Assembly (NCBI GenBank): GCA_900316565.1
Contig: ONDK01000002.1
Location: forward strand, 45,226-109,225
Direction of reading: 5' to 3'
Source: an uncultured Prevotella sp.
Lineage (GTDB): Bacteria > Bacteroidota > Bacteroidia > Bacteroidales > Bacteroidaceae
DNA length: 64,000 bases
A model generated the notes under the pieces. The model was not told the origin of the DNA, did not search any database, and saw only the letters and a list, made by a program, of their open reading frames with translations. Below are positions 25,652 through 34,017 of this stretch, piece after piece (the stretch's first letter is position 1; every line of letters starts with the position of its first letter). The translations under genes were made by a program, and so were the position numbers.

Positions 25652-26482
25652 TTAAAAATTTACCTTCAAATAGTTTCCTGTTATTTGCAAAATGCCCACT
25701 AACGCTAAAAGTGGCATCAATTCAAGGGCACAAAAGTACAAAATATTTTGCACAATTCCACCGCCATGCTTGAAAAAGATTGCATAACACTTATATAAAG
25801 ACAGCAATTTAACGAGAATTATAATTAAGGCGGCCCATATCCAAGCTATCTGTAAGGGTAACCCAAAGTATATCTGCACCAAGAGTATAGGATACAGGAG
25901 TACGCCCTCGGCGGCTGTAAGGAAGAGCCACGCCTTAGACCATTGGTCATTATTTTTCGCACTGAAGAACGTCCATCCTACGATATGGTACACCAACTTC
26001 TTAACGGCAAAGTATCCCACGAGTATAAGGCTGAAGATGCCGATAACCTTCAGCTGGGACATTTGCGAATAGTCGTTGCCAAGGGCGAAGCGCGACAGGA
26101 TGTAGTACAGTATGCCTATCGTCAGAGCCGTCTGCAGCACGAGAAAGGTCTGGACGTTTATCTCATAGTCGGTCTCGGTCATGTCGGCAACGCTTCTCGG
26201 AACGTAGAAGAAGTTATGTATCTGCCGCACCATGAACTGCCGGGACACCGACAATGCCAGCATGCCCAGCAGGAAACAGCCTATAAGGAGTGCCGTAACA
26301 GTGTTGTCGCTGCTGACACTATACGGCACGTCTTCCCCTAAGAGGCCATCGCTCTTCTGCGTCAGTGAGAGGCGGATGGTGTCGGTGTCGTTCCGGATGA
26401 ACGTCACATGCTTAGGGTCGAAGCCCTTCATAAGGTTGAGCTTCTGCCTTACCGGCTGCACTATGTATGTACTGTCTGACAT
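25652..26482 (-). CDS. DUF4271 integral membrane protein
   Basis: A 276-residue protein with an N-terminal soluble stretch of about 60 residues and some seven hydrophobic segments (VTALLIGCFLLGMLALSV, FLVLQTALTIGILYYILS, VIGIFSLILVGYFAV, LLYPILLVQIYFG, AWIWAALIIILVKLLSLYKCY, ILYFCALELMPLLALVGIL). It matches DUF4271, a Bacteroidota family without known function. The ATG overlaps the last base of the metK stop codon, so translation is coupled to metK, and hemD follows 7 bases later. A role in metabolite transport or envelope biogenesis is only a guess. Confidence 0.85.
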   Translation of the reverse strand: MSDSTYIVQPVRQKLNLMKGFDPKHVTFIRNDTDTIRLSLTQKSDGLLGEDVPYSVSSDNTVTALLIGCFLLGMLALSVSRQFMVRQIHNFFYVPRSVADMTETDYEINVQTFLVLQTALTIGILYYILSRFALGNDYSQMSQLKVIGIFSLILVGYFAVKKLVYHIVGWTFFSAKNNDQWSKAWLFLTAAEGVLLYPILLVQIYFGLPLQIAWIWAALIIILVKLLSLYKCYAIFFKHGGGIVQNILYFCALELMPLLALVGILQITGNYLKVNF

Positions 26483-27741
26483 TACTTAAGTCCGAAGGCT
26501 TCCTTCAGGCGGTCCACCTGGTCGAGTTTCTCCCATGTGAAGAGCTCCACGTCCATAGTCTTCGTCTCGTGATAACGGCTGGAGAATGTCTTCTTCACCA
26601 CCTCGTTCTTGCGTCCCATGTGTCCGTAGGCCGCCGTCTCCAAATACATTGGCTGGCGGAGCTTCAAGGTGCGTTCTATAGCCTTAGGACGAAGGTCGAA
26701 CATGTGGGAAATCTTTTCTGCTATCTCACCGTCGGACATATCGACATGCTTACGGCCGTAGGTGTTGACGTACACGCTTACCGGCTCAGCCACGCCGATG
26801 GCGTAAGCCAGCTGTACCAGCACCTCATCGCAGATACCGGCAGCCACCATATTCTTGGCTATATACCTGGAGGCATAAGCTGCGGAGCGGTCCACCTTCG
26901 ACGAGTCTTTGCCCGAGAAGGCACCACCGCCATGAGCGCCACGTCCGCCGTAGGTGTCGACGATAATCTTACGCCCTGTCAGTCCGGTGTCGCCGTGTGG
27001 GCCTCCGATGACGAACTTTCCCGTAGGGTTCACCAGGTACTTTATATCGTCATTGAACAAATCCAGCACTTTCTTAGCGTGGATCTGCTCTTTTACCTTC
27101 GGTATCAAGATATTGACGACATCGTTCTTGATGGTCTGGAGCATCGTTGCCTCGTCGGCGAAGTCGTCGTGCTGAGTAGACACCACGATGGTGTCGATAC
27201 GCTCCGGGATATTGTCATCGCTGTACTGCACCGTCACCTGGCACTTGGCGTCAGGACGGAGGTAACGCATCACCTTTCCTTCCTTTCTGATAACGGCCAG
27301 CGTCTGCATGATAAGATGCGCCAGGTCGAGAGTCACCGGCATGTAGTTCTCCGTCTCGTTGACGGCATATCCGAACATCATACCCTGGTCGCCGGCTCCC
27401 TGGTTCTCGTCATCACCGTTGTCAACGCCACGGTTTATATCATCACTCTGCTCGTGAATAGCCGTGAGGATGCCGCAGGAATTGCCGTCGAACTGGTATT
27501 CCGCCTTAGTATATCCTATCCTGTTTATCGTTTGTCGTGCGATATTCTGCAGATCGATGTACTCCTTAGAGCGCACCTCACCCATGATAATAACTTGGCC
27601 CGTAGTGTTGAATGTCTCGATAGCACAACGCGCGTTCGGGTCATAAGCCAGGAACTGGTCGAGGAGTGCGTCCGAAATCTGGTCAGCAACTTTGTCGGGA
27701 TGGCCTTCCGACACCGATTCTGAAGAAAACAAATAAGCCAT
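26482..27741 (-). CDS. metK: S-adenosylmethionine synthetase
   Basis: A 419-residue enzyme making SAM from methionine and ATP. Conserved blocks: [24 protein letters not shown] at the N-terminus (catalytic His in GHPDK), [12 protein letters not shown] in the middle and [21 protein letters not shown] plus [19 protein letters not shown] in the core. It is longer than the E. coli enzyme because of an insertion before the core, as usual in Bacteroidota. A TACCTTTG box is 42 bases upstream of the start. It heads the run metK-DUF4271-hemD-rnpA-yidD. Confidence 0.97.
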   Translation of the reverse strand: MAYLFSSESVSEGHPDKVADQISDALLDQFLAYDPNARCAIETFNTTGQVIIMGEVRSKEYIDLQNIARQTINRIGYTKAEYQFDGNSCGILTAIHEQSDDINRGVDNGDDENQGAGDQGMMFGYAVNETENYMPVTLDLAHLIMQTLAVIRKEGKVMRYLRPDAKCQVTVQYSDDNIPERIDTIVVSTQHDDFADEATMLQTIKNDVVNILIPKVKEQIHAKKVLDLFNDDIKYLVNPTGKFVIGGPHGDTGLTGRKIIVDTYGGRGAHGGGAFSGKDSSKVDRSAAYASRYIAKNMVAAGICDEVLVQLAYAIGVAEPVSVYVNTYGRKHVDMSDGEIAEKISHMFDLRPKAIERTLKLRQPMYLETAAYGHMGRKNEVVKKTFSSRYHETKTMDVELFTWEKLDQVDRLKEAFGLK

Positions 27742-27782
27742 ATATTCTGATTTAAAAATTACCCTTTGAATGTATTAGGCTG

Positions 27783-27790
27783 CAAAGGTA
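27783..27790 (-). promoter_or_regulatory. -7 box for metK
   Basis: TACCTTTG on the minus strand, 42 bases upstream of the start codon, matches TAnnTTTG. No TTTG is at the ideal distance upstream. The structured element at 27834-27952 is upstream of this box, so it should not be part of an mRNA started here. Confidence 0.6.
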
Positions 27791-27824
27791 CGAAAAAAAC
27801 AAAGAAGTAAAAAGGTAAAAATGA

Positions 27825-27952
27825 TAAAAAAACAATTCACCAGCAAGTGCTCCGGACGGAAGGAGATGCCCGTCTGCCACTGACAACGATACCATCCGGT
27901 ATCCTAAGGGCAGCTGGGCGTCGCCTTCCTGGTGGAGACTAACTGGTGAATT
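27825..27952 (-). ncRNA. Structured RNA element with U-tract (terminator or small RNA)
   Basis: On the minus strand the element is closed by a perfect 10-bp helix (27943-27952 with 27834-27843) and directly followed by GTTTTTTT. Inside, further helices nest: GGAAGG/CCTTCC (27924-27929, 27858-27863), GCCC/GGGC (27916-27919, 27868-27871), CTGCC/GGCAG (27909-27913, 27874-27878) and a GATACC/GGTATC hairpin with a 4-base loop (27898-27903, 27888-27893). It starts about 27 bases after the M16 peptidase stop. It is far larger than a normal terminator and resembles a rod-like small RNA. No family was recognised. Confidence 0.6.
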
Positions 27953-27978
27953 ATCCTATAATGAGGGGATGATTTCCC

Positions 27979-30807
27979 TTATTTCTCTGGAGTCATGATG
28001 ACATCAACATGGTTTCCTGAGGCCAGGATAGCCTTGAGGAAGTCGGCGATGCGCTCAGGAGTGAGCTTGTTGACGGCATCCTTGTAACCCGTCTGGAAGT
28101 CCAGACCCCATGTCATGTAGTCGTCGAGGACCTCTAGCCAGTGGCTGTTGCTCTTTGCGTCCTCGTCAGCCTGCTTAAGCATATACTCCTTAACCTTCTG
28201 CACCTTGTCGGCATCGACCTTCACGGTGCACTCCTTCATACCGGAAGCGAGCAGTCCGACAGCCTCCTCAACCTTGTTCGGGTCCATAGGGCAGTAGTCC
28301 TGTATCATGACTCTGCCTTTTCCGTTGACCTTTCCGGCTGCATCAGAGAGTCCGCCGAAGGCGCCAACCGAGTAAGCAGCGCTGGCATCCTCACGAATCT
28401 GCTTCAGGAAGACCATCGAGAGGACCTGTCCAGCGGCGTCAGAGAGCACGGAGTTGTCGAGCGTATAGTCCATAGGCATCTGATAGACATCGAAGGCGAT
28501 GGCCTTTGGTGTCTCCATCTTACGGCTGAACCTGTTGACATGATTGCCATCGACGACTGTCGTCATTGCCTTCCAGTTTTCCTTCTTGCCCTTAGGCAGG
28601 CATGCGATATACTTCTCTATGAGCGGACGGAGCTTTGCCTCGTCGAAGTTGCCGACGAAGTAGTAGGTGAACTGTCCCGGATTTGCGAAGCGTTCCTTGA
28701 TAATCTGGAGCTGACGGTCATAGCTTATCTTGTCCAAATCCTTGACGTCCATAGGCGCGAAATACGGATTATGACCATAGAGAGTGGTCTGAAGAGAATC
28801 GGAGAAAGCTGACTCCGGAGTCAAGTCCTTGTTCTGAAGCTGCAGACGCAGGCGCTGGATGGCGGCGTCATAAGCCTCCTGGTCCTTCTTCACTGATGTG
28901 AAGTTGAGGTAGAGGAGCTGCATAAGTGTCTCCAGGTCCTTCGGTGTTGTGGAGCCGGAGAACTTCTGATAAAAGTCGCTGATGCCGGCTTTCAGTGATA
29001 CCTGCTTGCCATAGAGAGCCTTGGTGAGCTCGTTATTGCTGAAATCACCAAGACCATTGGAAGCCAGTGCCGTTCCTATGTATCTAAGATTAGTGTAGTC
29101 GTTGGCACCGTAGAGGCTCTTTCCGCCCTTGGCAACGGCACTGAAGACAATGTCGTCGGCCTTGAAATCGGTATGCTTCAGCACTACCTTTGCACCGTTG
29201 GACAGTGTCAGCACCTTAAAGCCGAGTTTCTTGTCTTCCTTCTCTCCGGTAATCTTTCCGGCCTTCGGCAGTGTCTTCTCGTCGATGAGCGGCTCGTTCT
29301 TCGCATTATCGACGTAAGGCTCTAGCTTCTCAGCACGGACAGCCTTCACAGCCTCTGCCATCTGCGCCTCGGTAGGATAGGTCTTTCCGTCCTTCTCCTG
29401 TGCAAACTCCATGACAACGAGGTTCGTGTCGTTGTCGGAGATAAGTTGCTTAGCCACCTCATTGACGAAGGCGAGGCCGAGCTGCGGCACATTGGCTATC
29501 TGGTTCATGAAGTTATACTCCCATTCTATGCCAGGTATAGGCTCCTTCTCAAGGTAGTTGTCGCGGTACTCATCACCGAACTGTGAGTTGCGTATCTTGT
29601 TTCTGTTGTTGTAAGCCGTCTCATACTGCGAGAGGATCTCAGCCTTCGAACGGTCGAACTCTCCCTGTGTGAAGCCGAACTGGCGCACACGCTGTGCCTC
29701 ACGGTATATGGCCTTAAGAGCATCCATATCGCGGCCTTCCTTGGCATCGGCCTCAACCTGGAAAGCATCCTTGGTCTTTGAGTAGATATACTCGCCGTCG
29801 TAGGCGCTGGCACTGGTAAACGGACAGTCGGCCTTCTGCGCGGCATCGGAGAGACGCTGGGAGAACATCATGGCGATGAGCGACTTTGCATAGTCCTGGA
29901 TGTAGTACATCGGGCTCGTCTTCATCTCATCAGGCACCGCATCGTGCTTCATGGCAATGCCAATGTAGCTGTACGGCATCTCTTTATCCTTGTCGAAGAC
30001 GTAGATTGCCGAGTCGTTGTCGGGCACCGGCTCGTCCTTCACCTGCGCGGCGTTGGCCGGCACGGTAGAGTCTTTCCACAGGTCCTTAATGACTTTCTCA
30101 ATATGGTCGACGTCGACATCACCCACAACAATGATAGCCTGGTTGTCAGGACGGTACCATTTATGGTAATAGTCGCGGAGTTCCTTGTACTTGAAGTTGT
30201 CAACGACCGACATAAGACCTATAGGCAGACGCACACCATACTTCGAACCGGGGTACAACTTGGGCAGTACACGCTCGAAGATACGCTGTGTGGCGGTAGA
30301 ACGGAGCTGCCACTCCTGGTGGATGACACCGCGTTCCTTGTCGATTTCCTTTCCGTCGAGGGTCAGTCCGTTCGACCAGTCCTTAAGGATGAGGACACAG
30401 GAGTCGACGGCACTCTGTCGTGTTGTAGGTACATCGCACACGCGGTATACCGTCTGGTCGATGCTCGTGTAGGCATTGAGGTTGCTACCGAACTCCACTC
30501 CCAGTCCACGTGTGTATTCGAGGAGCGTAGAGTCAGGGAAATGCTCAGAGCCGTTGAAGGCCATGTGCTCCAGGAAATGGGCCAGACCGCGCTGGTCCTC
30601 GTTCTCCTGAATGGAGCCCACACGCTGAGCAATGTAGAAATTGGCCACATGCTCCGGCCACTCGTTGTGCCGGATGTAGTAGGTCAGTCCGTTTGGCAGC
30701 TTGCCTATGCGCACATTCTTGTCGACAGGTATCTGTCCCATGTCCTGTGCGGAGGCTATTGAGGCCACAAACATCAGCACTACTACGAGAAGATGTTTAA
30801 TTCTCAT
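27979..30807 (-). CDS. M16-family zinc metallopeptidase
   Basis: A 942-residue secreted peptidase with a signal peptide (SIASAQ, residue 21). The inverted zinc motif is HFLEH at residues 77-81, with the expected third ligand Glu further on. Four M16 domains are seen: the active N-terminal domain (IGKLPNGLTYYIRHNEWPEHVANFYIAQRVGS), two inactive domains (for example QAIIVVGDVDVDHIEKVIKDLW) and a C-terminal half starting FKVLTLSNGAKVVLKHTDFKADDI. This is the PqqL-like type common in Bacteroidota, probably periplasmic. A single-gene unit: TAACTTTG box about 95 bases upstream, structured terminator downstream. Confidence 0.93.
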   Translation of the reverse strand: MRIKHLLVVVLMFVASIASAQDMGQIPVDKNVRIGKLPNGLTYYIRHNEWPEHVANFYIAQRVGSIQENEDQRGLAHFLEHMAFNGSEHFPDSTLLEYTRGLGVEFGSNLNAYTSIDQTVYRVCDVPTTRQSAVDSCVLILKDWSNGLTLDGKEIDKERGVIHQEWQLRSTATQRIFERVLPKLYPGSKYGVRLPIGLMSVVDNFKYKELRDYYHKWYRPDNQAIIVVGDVDVDHIEKVIKDLWKDSTVPANAAQVKDEPVPDNDSAIYVFDKDKEMPYSYIGIAMKHDAVPDEMKTSPMYYIQDYAKSLIAMMFSQRLSDAAQKADCPFTSASAYDGEYIYSKTKDAFQVEADAKEGRDMDALKAIYREAQRVRQFGFTQGEFDRSKAEILSQYETAYNNRNKIRNSQFGDEYRDNYLEKEPIPGIEWEYNFMNQIANVPQLGLAFVNEVAKQLISDNDTNLVVMEFAQEKDGKTYPTEAQMAEAVKAVRAEKLEPYVDNAKNEPLIDEKTLPKAGKITGEKEDKKLGFKVLTLSNGAKVVLKHTDFKADDIVFSAVAKGGKSLYGANDYTNLRYIGTALASNGLGDFSNNELTKALYGKQVSLKAGISDFYQKFSGSTTPKDLETLMQLLYLNFTSVKKDQEAYDAAIQRLRLQLQNKDLTPESAFSDSLQTTLYGHNPYFAPMDVKDLDKISYDRQLQIIKERFANPGQFTYYFVGNFDEAKLRPLIEKYIACLPKGKKENWKAMTTVVDGNHVNRFSRKMETPKAIAFDVYQMPMDYTLDNSVLSDAAGQVLSMVFLKQIREDASAAYSVGAFGGLSDAAGKVNGKGRVMIQDYCPMDPNKVEEAVGLLASGMKECTVKVDADKVQKVKEYMLKQADEDAKSNSHWLEVLDDYMTWGLDFQTGYKDAVNKLTPERIADFLKAILASGNHVDVIMTPEK

Positions 30808-30901
30808 CGTTTAGTTTTGTTTTAGTTTATAATGAATTTATTATGATGATTTCTCCGGTTTGATACAACAATAATACAGTCATACTGAAACTAACATTGT
30901 G

Positions 30902-30909
30902 CAAAGTTA
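30902..30909 (-). promoter_or_regulatory. -7 box for the M16 peptidase
   Basis: TAACTTTG on the minus strand, about 95 bases before the start codon, fits TAnnTTTG. No -33 TTTG at the ideal distance. The rest of the gap 30808-31024 shows no gene. Confidence 0.5.
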
Positions 30910-31024
30910 TTAAAAAAAGTCAACAACGATGTTTCAACGCTCGTATTTTACCGTTTTTTTCATGTTATTATAGTCGTTTTGTAAAATATCTTAGCAGTTG
31001 TCAAAGACAGGACATGAGAAACCA

Positions 31025-31975
31025 TCACTCTTCCCCACTCTCTTCCTGGGCCTGCCGGATATTTCTCGGATGATGTTCCAGTATCTCGTTGCGCAACGTC
31101 GACATGTCGATATGCGTATAGATGACTGTTGTTGCGATGCGCTCGTGACCAAGCATGGCCTGGATAGCACGGAGATCGGCACCGCCCTCAAGGAGTGCGG
31201 TGGCGAAGGAGTGGCGGAAGGTGTGGGGGGAGATGGTCTTCGTTATGCCCGCATCACGCGCATATTGCTTCACCATTATCAGTATCATCGTGCGGGTGAG
31301 GTGATGGCCACGACGGTTCAGGAAGACAAAATCTTCCTCACCGGGCTTGATGTTTGTCATAGCGTCGCGGTCGATGAACCACAGGTTGAGCTCACGGATG
31401 GCGGCATCGGAGATGGGGACGAGACGTTGTTTGGATCCCTTGCCGGTGACACGGACGAATTTCTCGTCTAAGAAGAGGTCGGAGAGCTTCAGATTTGTGA
31501 GCTCGGAGACACGCAGGCCGCAGGAGAAGAGCACCTCGATGATGGCCTTATTGCGCTGACCTTCCCATTTCTCCAAGTCGATGGCAGCCTCTATCATGTC
31601 GACTTCCTTCGTAGAGAGCACCTCAGGGAGATGCTCGCCGAGGTTCGGACTCTCCAAGAGCTCAGTGGGGTCCTTGTCGAGGTAGCCGTCGAGAACGAGA
31701 AACCGGTAGAAGGAGCGTATGCCGCTGAGGATGCGGGCCTGCGACTTCGGGCTGATACCTATGTCGACAAGCGTGGCCACAAAGTTCTCAAGGTCCTCAA
31801 GGTTGACATCAGCGACCTGCAGGTCATTGTCGCGGAGATAACGCAACAAATGGTCGATGTCGTGCATGTAGGCCAAGATGGTGTTCTGCGAGTAGCCCCG
31901 TTCCAGGCGGAGATAACGCTCGTAGTGTCTCACGAGGCCGTCATTGGCTTTTTTATCGTCGTTATTATTTGGCAT
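31025..31975 (-). CDS. xerD: Site-specific tyrosine recombinase XerD
   Basis: A 316-residue recombinase that resolves chromosome dimers at dif with a XerC partner. The N-terminal SAM-like DNA-binding domain (VRHYERYLRLERGYSQNTILAYMHDIDHLLRYL) is followed by the catalytic domain with R155 (SCGLRVSELTNL), K179/K182 region (GKGSKQR), H251 and R254 (HTFRHSFATALLEGGADLRAIQAMLGH), H277 and the nucleophile Y286 (VIYTHID). Length and all residues match chromosomal XerD rather than a mobile-element integrase, and no att-like duplication is seen. It is divergent from aroQ. Confidence 0.93.
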   Translation of the reverse strand: MPNNNDDKKANDGLVRHYERYLRLERGYSQNTILAYMHDIDHLLRYLRDNDLQVADVNLEDLENFVATLVDIGISPKSQARILSGIRSFYRFLVLDGYLDKDPTELLESPNLGEHLPEVLSTKEVDMIEAAIDLEKWEGQRNKAIIEVLFSCGLRVSELTNLKLSDLFLDEKFVRVTGKGSKQRLVPISDAAIRELNLWFIDRDAMTNIKPGEEDFVFLNRRGHHLTRTMILIMVKQYARDAGITKTISPHTFRHSFATALLEGGADLRAIQAMLGHERIATTVIYTHIDMSTLRNEILEHHPRNIRQAQEESGEE

Positions 31976-31999
31976 TCTGATTGATTTTCCCTAATTTTG
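31968..31999 (+). promoter_or_regulatory. Promoter for aroQ, overlapping the xerD start
   Basis: TTTG at 31968-31971 and TAATTTTG at 31992-31999 with 20 bases between. The -33 element covers the xerD start codon on the other strand, so the two divergent transcripts overlap. Confidence 0.75.
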
Positions 32000-32003
32000 C
32001 AAA

Positions 32004-32159
32004 ATGAAGCGACAGGAATATCCGCGGTATCCTCACGGCCTTACAGCCACGGAGGTCTTCGCGGAGAGCAATGTCCGGACGGCACATCGGCGGACATCCC
32101 TGACGAGTTATAACGACAAAGTTACGAAAAAAGAAAGAAAACGGAAAAGAAAAACATGA
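32004..32159 (+). CDS. Possible 51-codon leader ORF ending in an ATGA overlap with aroQ
   Basis: ATG at 32004 opens a frame of 51 codons starting MKRQEYPRYP and ending in a run of Lys/Arg (KKERKRKRK). It stops at 32157-32159, and the aroQ ATG is at 32156-32158, a typical ATGA coupling. The ATG is only a few bases after the aroQ -7 box, so the message would be almost leaderless. It matches no family I know. It could equally be an untranslated leader with a chance frame. Confidence 0.3.
   Translation: MKRQEYPRYPHGLTATEVFAESNVRTAHRRTSLTSYNDKVTKKERKRKRKT
32117..32124 (-). promoter_or_regulatory. Possible -7 box for xerD
   Basis: TAACTTTG on the minus strand, about 140 bases before the xerD start. 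No TTTG at the ideal distance upstream. Confidence 0.4.
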
Positions 32160-32602
32160 AAATACTGATTATCAACGGCCCGAACCTCAACCTTCTGGGA
32201 GTTCGCGAGCCCAGCATCTACGGCAAGGAGTCGATGGAAAGCTATCTGCCAAAGCTCCGGAAGCAATATCCCGACATCGACATAGAGTACTTCCAAAGCA
32301 ATGTCGAGGGAGTGCTGATAGACAAGATGCAGGAAGTGGGCTTCTCCTACGACGGCATCGTGCTCAACGCCGGAGCTTACACCCATACGTCGATAGCCCT
32401 GCTCGACTGCATCCGCTCACTGCGCACACCGGTCGTGGAGGTACACATCAGTAATGTTAACGAACGGGAGGAATACCGTCGGCACTCCATGATAGGAACG
32501 GGTTGCATGGGTACCATCCAAGGCTTCGGCCTCAACAGCTACCGACTGGCCATAGAGGCGCTGCGACTGTCCTCTGAAGGTACTGAAGAGAAGAAGGCCT
32601 GA
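32156..32602 (+). CDS. aroQ: Type II 3-dehydroquinate dehydratase
   Basis: A 148-residue enzyme of the shikimate pathway, the small dodecameric type II class. Signatures: ILIINGPNLNLLGVREPSIYG with the active-site R17 and Y22, QSNVEGVLIDKMQE, LNAGAYTHTSIALLDCI and VEVHISNVNEREEYRRHS with catalytic H97. The last residues (RLAIEALRLSSEG) also fit. The O-methyltransferase gene starts 18 bases after the stop, so the two form a transcription unit. A consensus promoter is found 157 bases upstream. Confidence 0.96.
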   Translation: MKILIINGPNLNLLGVREPSIYGKESMESYLPKLRKQYPDIDIEYFQSNVEGVLIDKMQEVGFSYDGIVLNAGAYTHTSIALLDCIRSLRTPVVEVHISNVNEREEYRRHSMIGTGCMGTIQGFGLNSYRLAIEALRLSSEGTEEKKA

Positions 32603-32620
32603 ACACTGAACAACGGACAG

Positions 32621-33349
32621 ATGACAGTGCAACAGAAACAGACTATAGGCAAGGCAACGGCATCAGCCTCCGACGCGACGGGCCCCGAGTCCGCTCTCGC
32701 GGCCTACATAGACCGGCATATCACACCGGAAGACGACTACCTATACCGACTATGGCGTGCAACAAACATTCACACCATCCATGGACGGATGGCGTCGGGA
32801 CATCTTCAGGGCGTACTTCTGAAGATGCTCGTAGAGATGGCACGTCCCAGGTATATCCTTGAGGTGGGCACATTCTCCGGATACAGCGCCATATGTCTGG
32901 CCCGCGGACTGAAAGCCATTGCCGACGGCACACCGCGGAAGCTGTTCACCTTCGAGATAAACGACGAAATGGAGGACTTCACACGGCCTTGGATAGACGG
33001 CTCCGACGTGGCAGACATCATCGACTTCCGTATCGGCGACGCACTCGTGGAGGCCCCGAAACTCGGCGTGAAGTTTGATATGGCATTCATCGACGGCGAC
33101 AAAAGGACGTACTCCGAGACCTACGACACTCTGTTTCCACTGATGAACGACAACGGAATTATGCTCGCTGACAACACACTTTGGGACGGCCATGTGGTGG
33201 ACGCTGCCTACGACCATGACCAACAGACCACTGGCATCAGAAAGTTCAACGACAAGGTGGCTGCCGACCCACGTGTGGAGGTGGTGATACTACCCGAAAG
33301 AGACGGGCTGACGATGATCCGCAAGGCAGCGCAGAAGCCTTCCCTATAA
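32621..33349 (+). CDS. SAM-dependent O-methyltransferase (class I, COMT-like)
   Basis: A 242-residue methyltransferase of the bacterial catechol/caffeoyl-type O-methyltransferase family. SAM-binding motif I is ILEVGTFSGYSAICLARGL (about residues 89-105), followed by the acidic FTFEIND, the metal-binding stretch FDMAFIDGDKRTYSETYDTLFPLM and DNTLWDGHVVD. The start MTVQQKQ gives a 20-30 residue N-terminal lead before the domain, slightly longer than usual; a later start (MASGHLQG at residue 57) is too short. The natural substrate is unknown. Confidence 0.88.
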   Translation: MTVQQKQTIGKATASASDATGPESALAAYIDRHITPEDDYLYRLWRATNIHTIHGRMASGHLQGVLLKMLVEMARPRYILEVGTFSGYSAICLARGLKAIADGTPRKLFTFEINDEMEDFTRPWIDGSDVADIIDFRIGDALVEAPKLGVKFDMAFIDGDKRTYSETYDTLFPLMNDNGIMLADNTLWDGHVVDAAYDHDQQTTGIRKFNDKVAADPRVEVVILPERDGLTMIRKAAQKPSL

Positions 33350-33510
33350 CGCTGACGGCATTCAGTGCCAAATCAAAATAAGTGTACAAGAATACAGAAT
33401 TATCACCTTTGCCGACCCAGCCACAACGCGAAGCGTCCCAAGACGAGAGGTACAAGAATAAAGAAAAAAAATATTAAGAATACAAAAGAAACTGTTTAAA
33501 CCAATAACTC

Positions 33511-33540
33511 TCTCCCGGCAATGCACTTAGTGCCCGGAGA
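33511..33540 (+). promoter_or_regulatory. Hairpin directly upstream of rbfA
   Basis: TCTCCCGGCA (33511-33520) pairs with TGCCCGGAGA (33531-33540) with one C-C mismatch. It ends 15 bases before the rbfA ATG and has no T-tract, so it would lie in the 5' leader near the start codon. The remainder of the gap (33350-33510) holds no gene. Confidence 0.45.
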
Positions 33541-33555
33541 AGACACAAAATAATT

Positions 33556-33918
33556 ATGCAAGAGACAAGACAAAACCGAATAGCAAGACTCCTTCAGAAG
33601 GAACTTGCGACTATCTTTCAAGGTCAGACACGCCAGACTCATGGTGTACTGATAAGTGTCACACGTGTACGTATAAGCCCGGACCTCAGTATTTGCACGG
33701 CCTATCTCAGCATCTTCCCGTCGGAGAAGGCGGAGGAGCTGCTCAAGAACATCAATGCCAACGAGAAGACGATACGCTACGACCTTGGCAGAAGGGTACA
33801 CAACCAACTGAGAATAATCCCGGAGCTGCGCTTCCACCTCGACGACTCGCTCGACTATATAGAGCATATCGACGAACTCTTGGGCAAGACCGGTTCTCAG
33901 GACAAATCAAAGAAATAA
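33556..33918 (+). CDS. rbfA: Ribosome-binding factor A
   Basis: A 120-residue KH-fold protein assisting 16S rRNA 5' end maturation and 30S assembly, often linked with cold adaptation. The start MQETRQNRIARLLQKELATIFQ and the later VLISVTRVRISPDLSICTAYLSIFP, then VHNQLRIIPELRFHLDDSLDYIEHIDELL, are the usual family blocks. The Lol-type permease follows 99 bases downstream, past a GGCGGGGTAC/GTATCCCGCC hairpin. rbfA next to a lolC/E-like permease is a conserved Bacteroidota order. Confidence 0.95.
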   Translation: MQETRQNRIARLLQKELATIFQGQTRQTHGVLISVTRVRISPDLSICTAYLSIFPSEKAEELLKNINANEKTIRYDLGRRVHNQLRIIPELRFHLDDSLDYIEHIDELLGKTGSQDKSKK

Positions 33919-33926
33919 GAAACGAA

Positions 33927-33955
33927 GGCGGGGTACGGATGCACTGTATCCCGCC
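33927..33955 (+). other. Hairpin between rbfA and the Lol-type permease gene
   Basis: GGCGGGGTAC (33927-33936) and GTATCCCGCC (33946-33955) form a 10-bp stem with one G-U pair. Only a TGTTATATTGTT follows, so it is at most a weak or partial terminator. Confidence 0.5.
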
Positions 33956-34017
33956 TGTTATATTGTTAAACGAAAGCAGGACCCCGGTTCCGTTGAGGGA
34001 ACAGGGAAAGAGGTAGT

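Noticed and set aside
26467-27723. 418-codon plus-strand frame opposite metK
   Set aside because: Shadow of the strongly conserved metK.
27834-27952. Cobalamin or SAM riboswitch upstream of metK
   Set aside because: The only cobalamin-like motif is a GCCACTG, on the plus strand (the wrong strand for metK); no B12 box or known SAM core was found, and the metK -7 box lies downstream of the element.
31025-31975. Integrase of a mobile island
   Set aside because: Length and motifs are those of chromosomal XerD and there are no att repeats or cargo genes around it.
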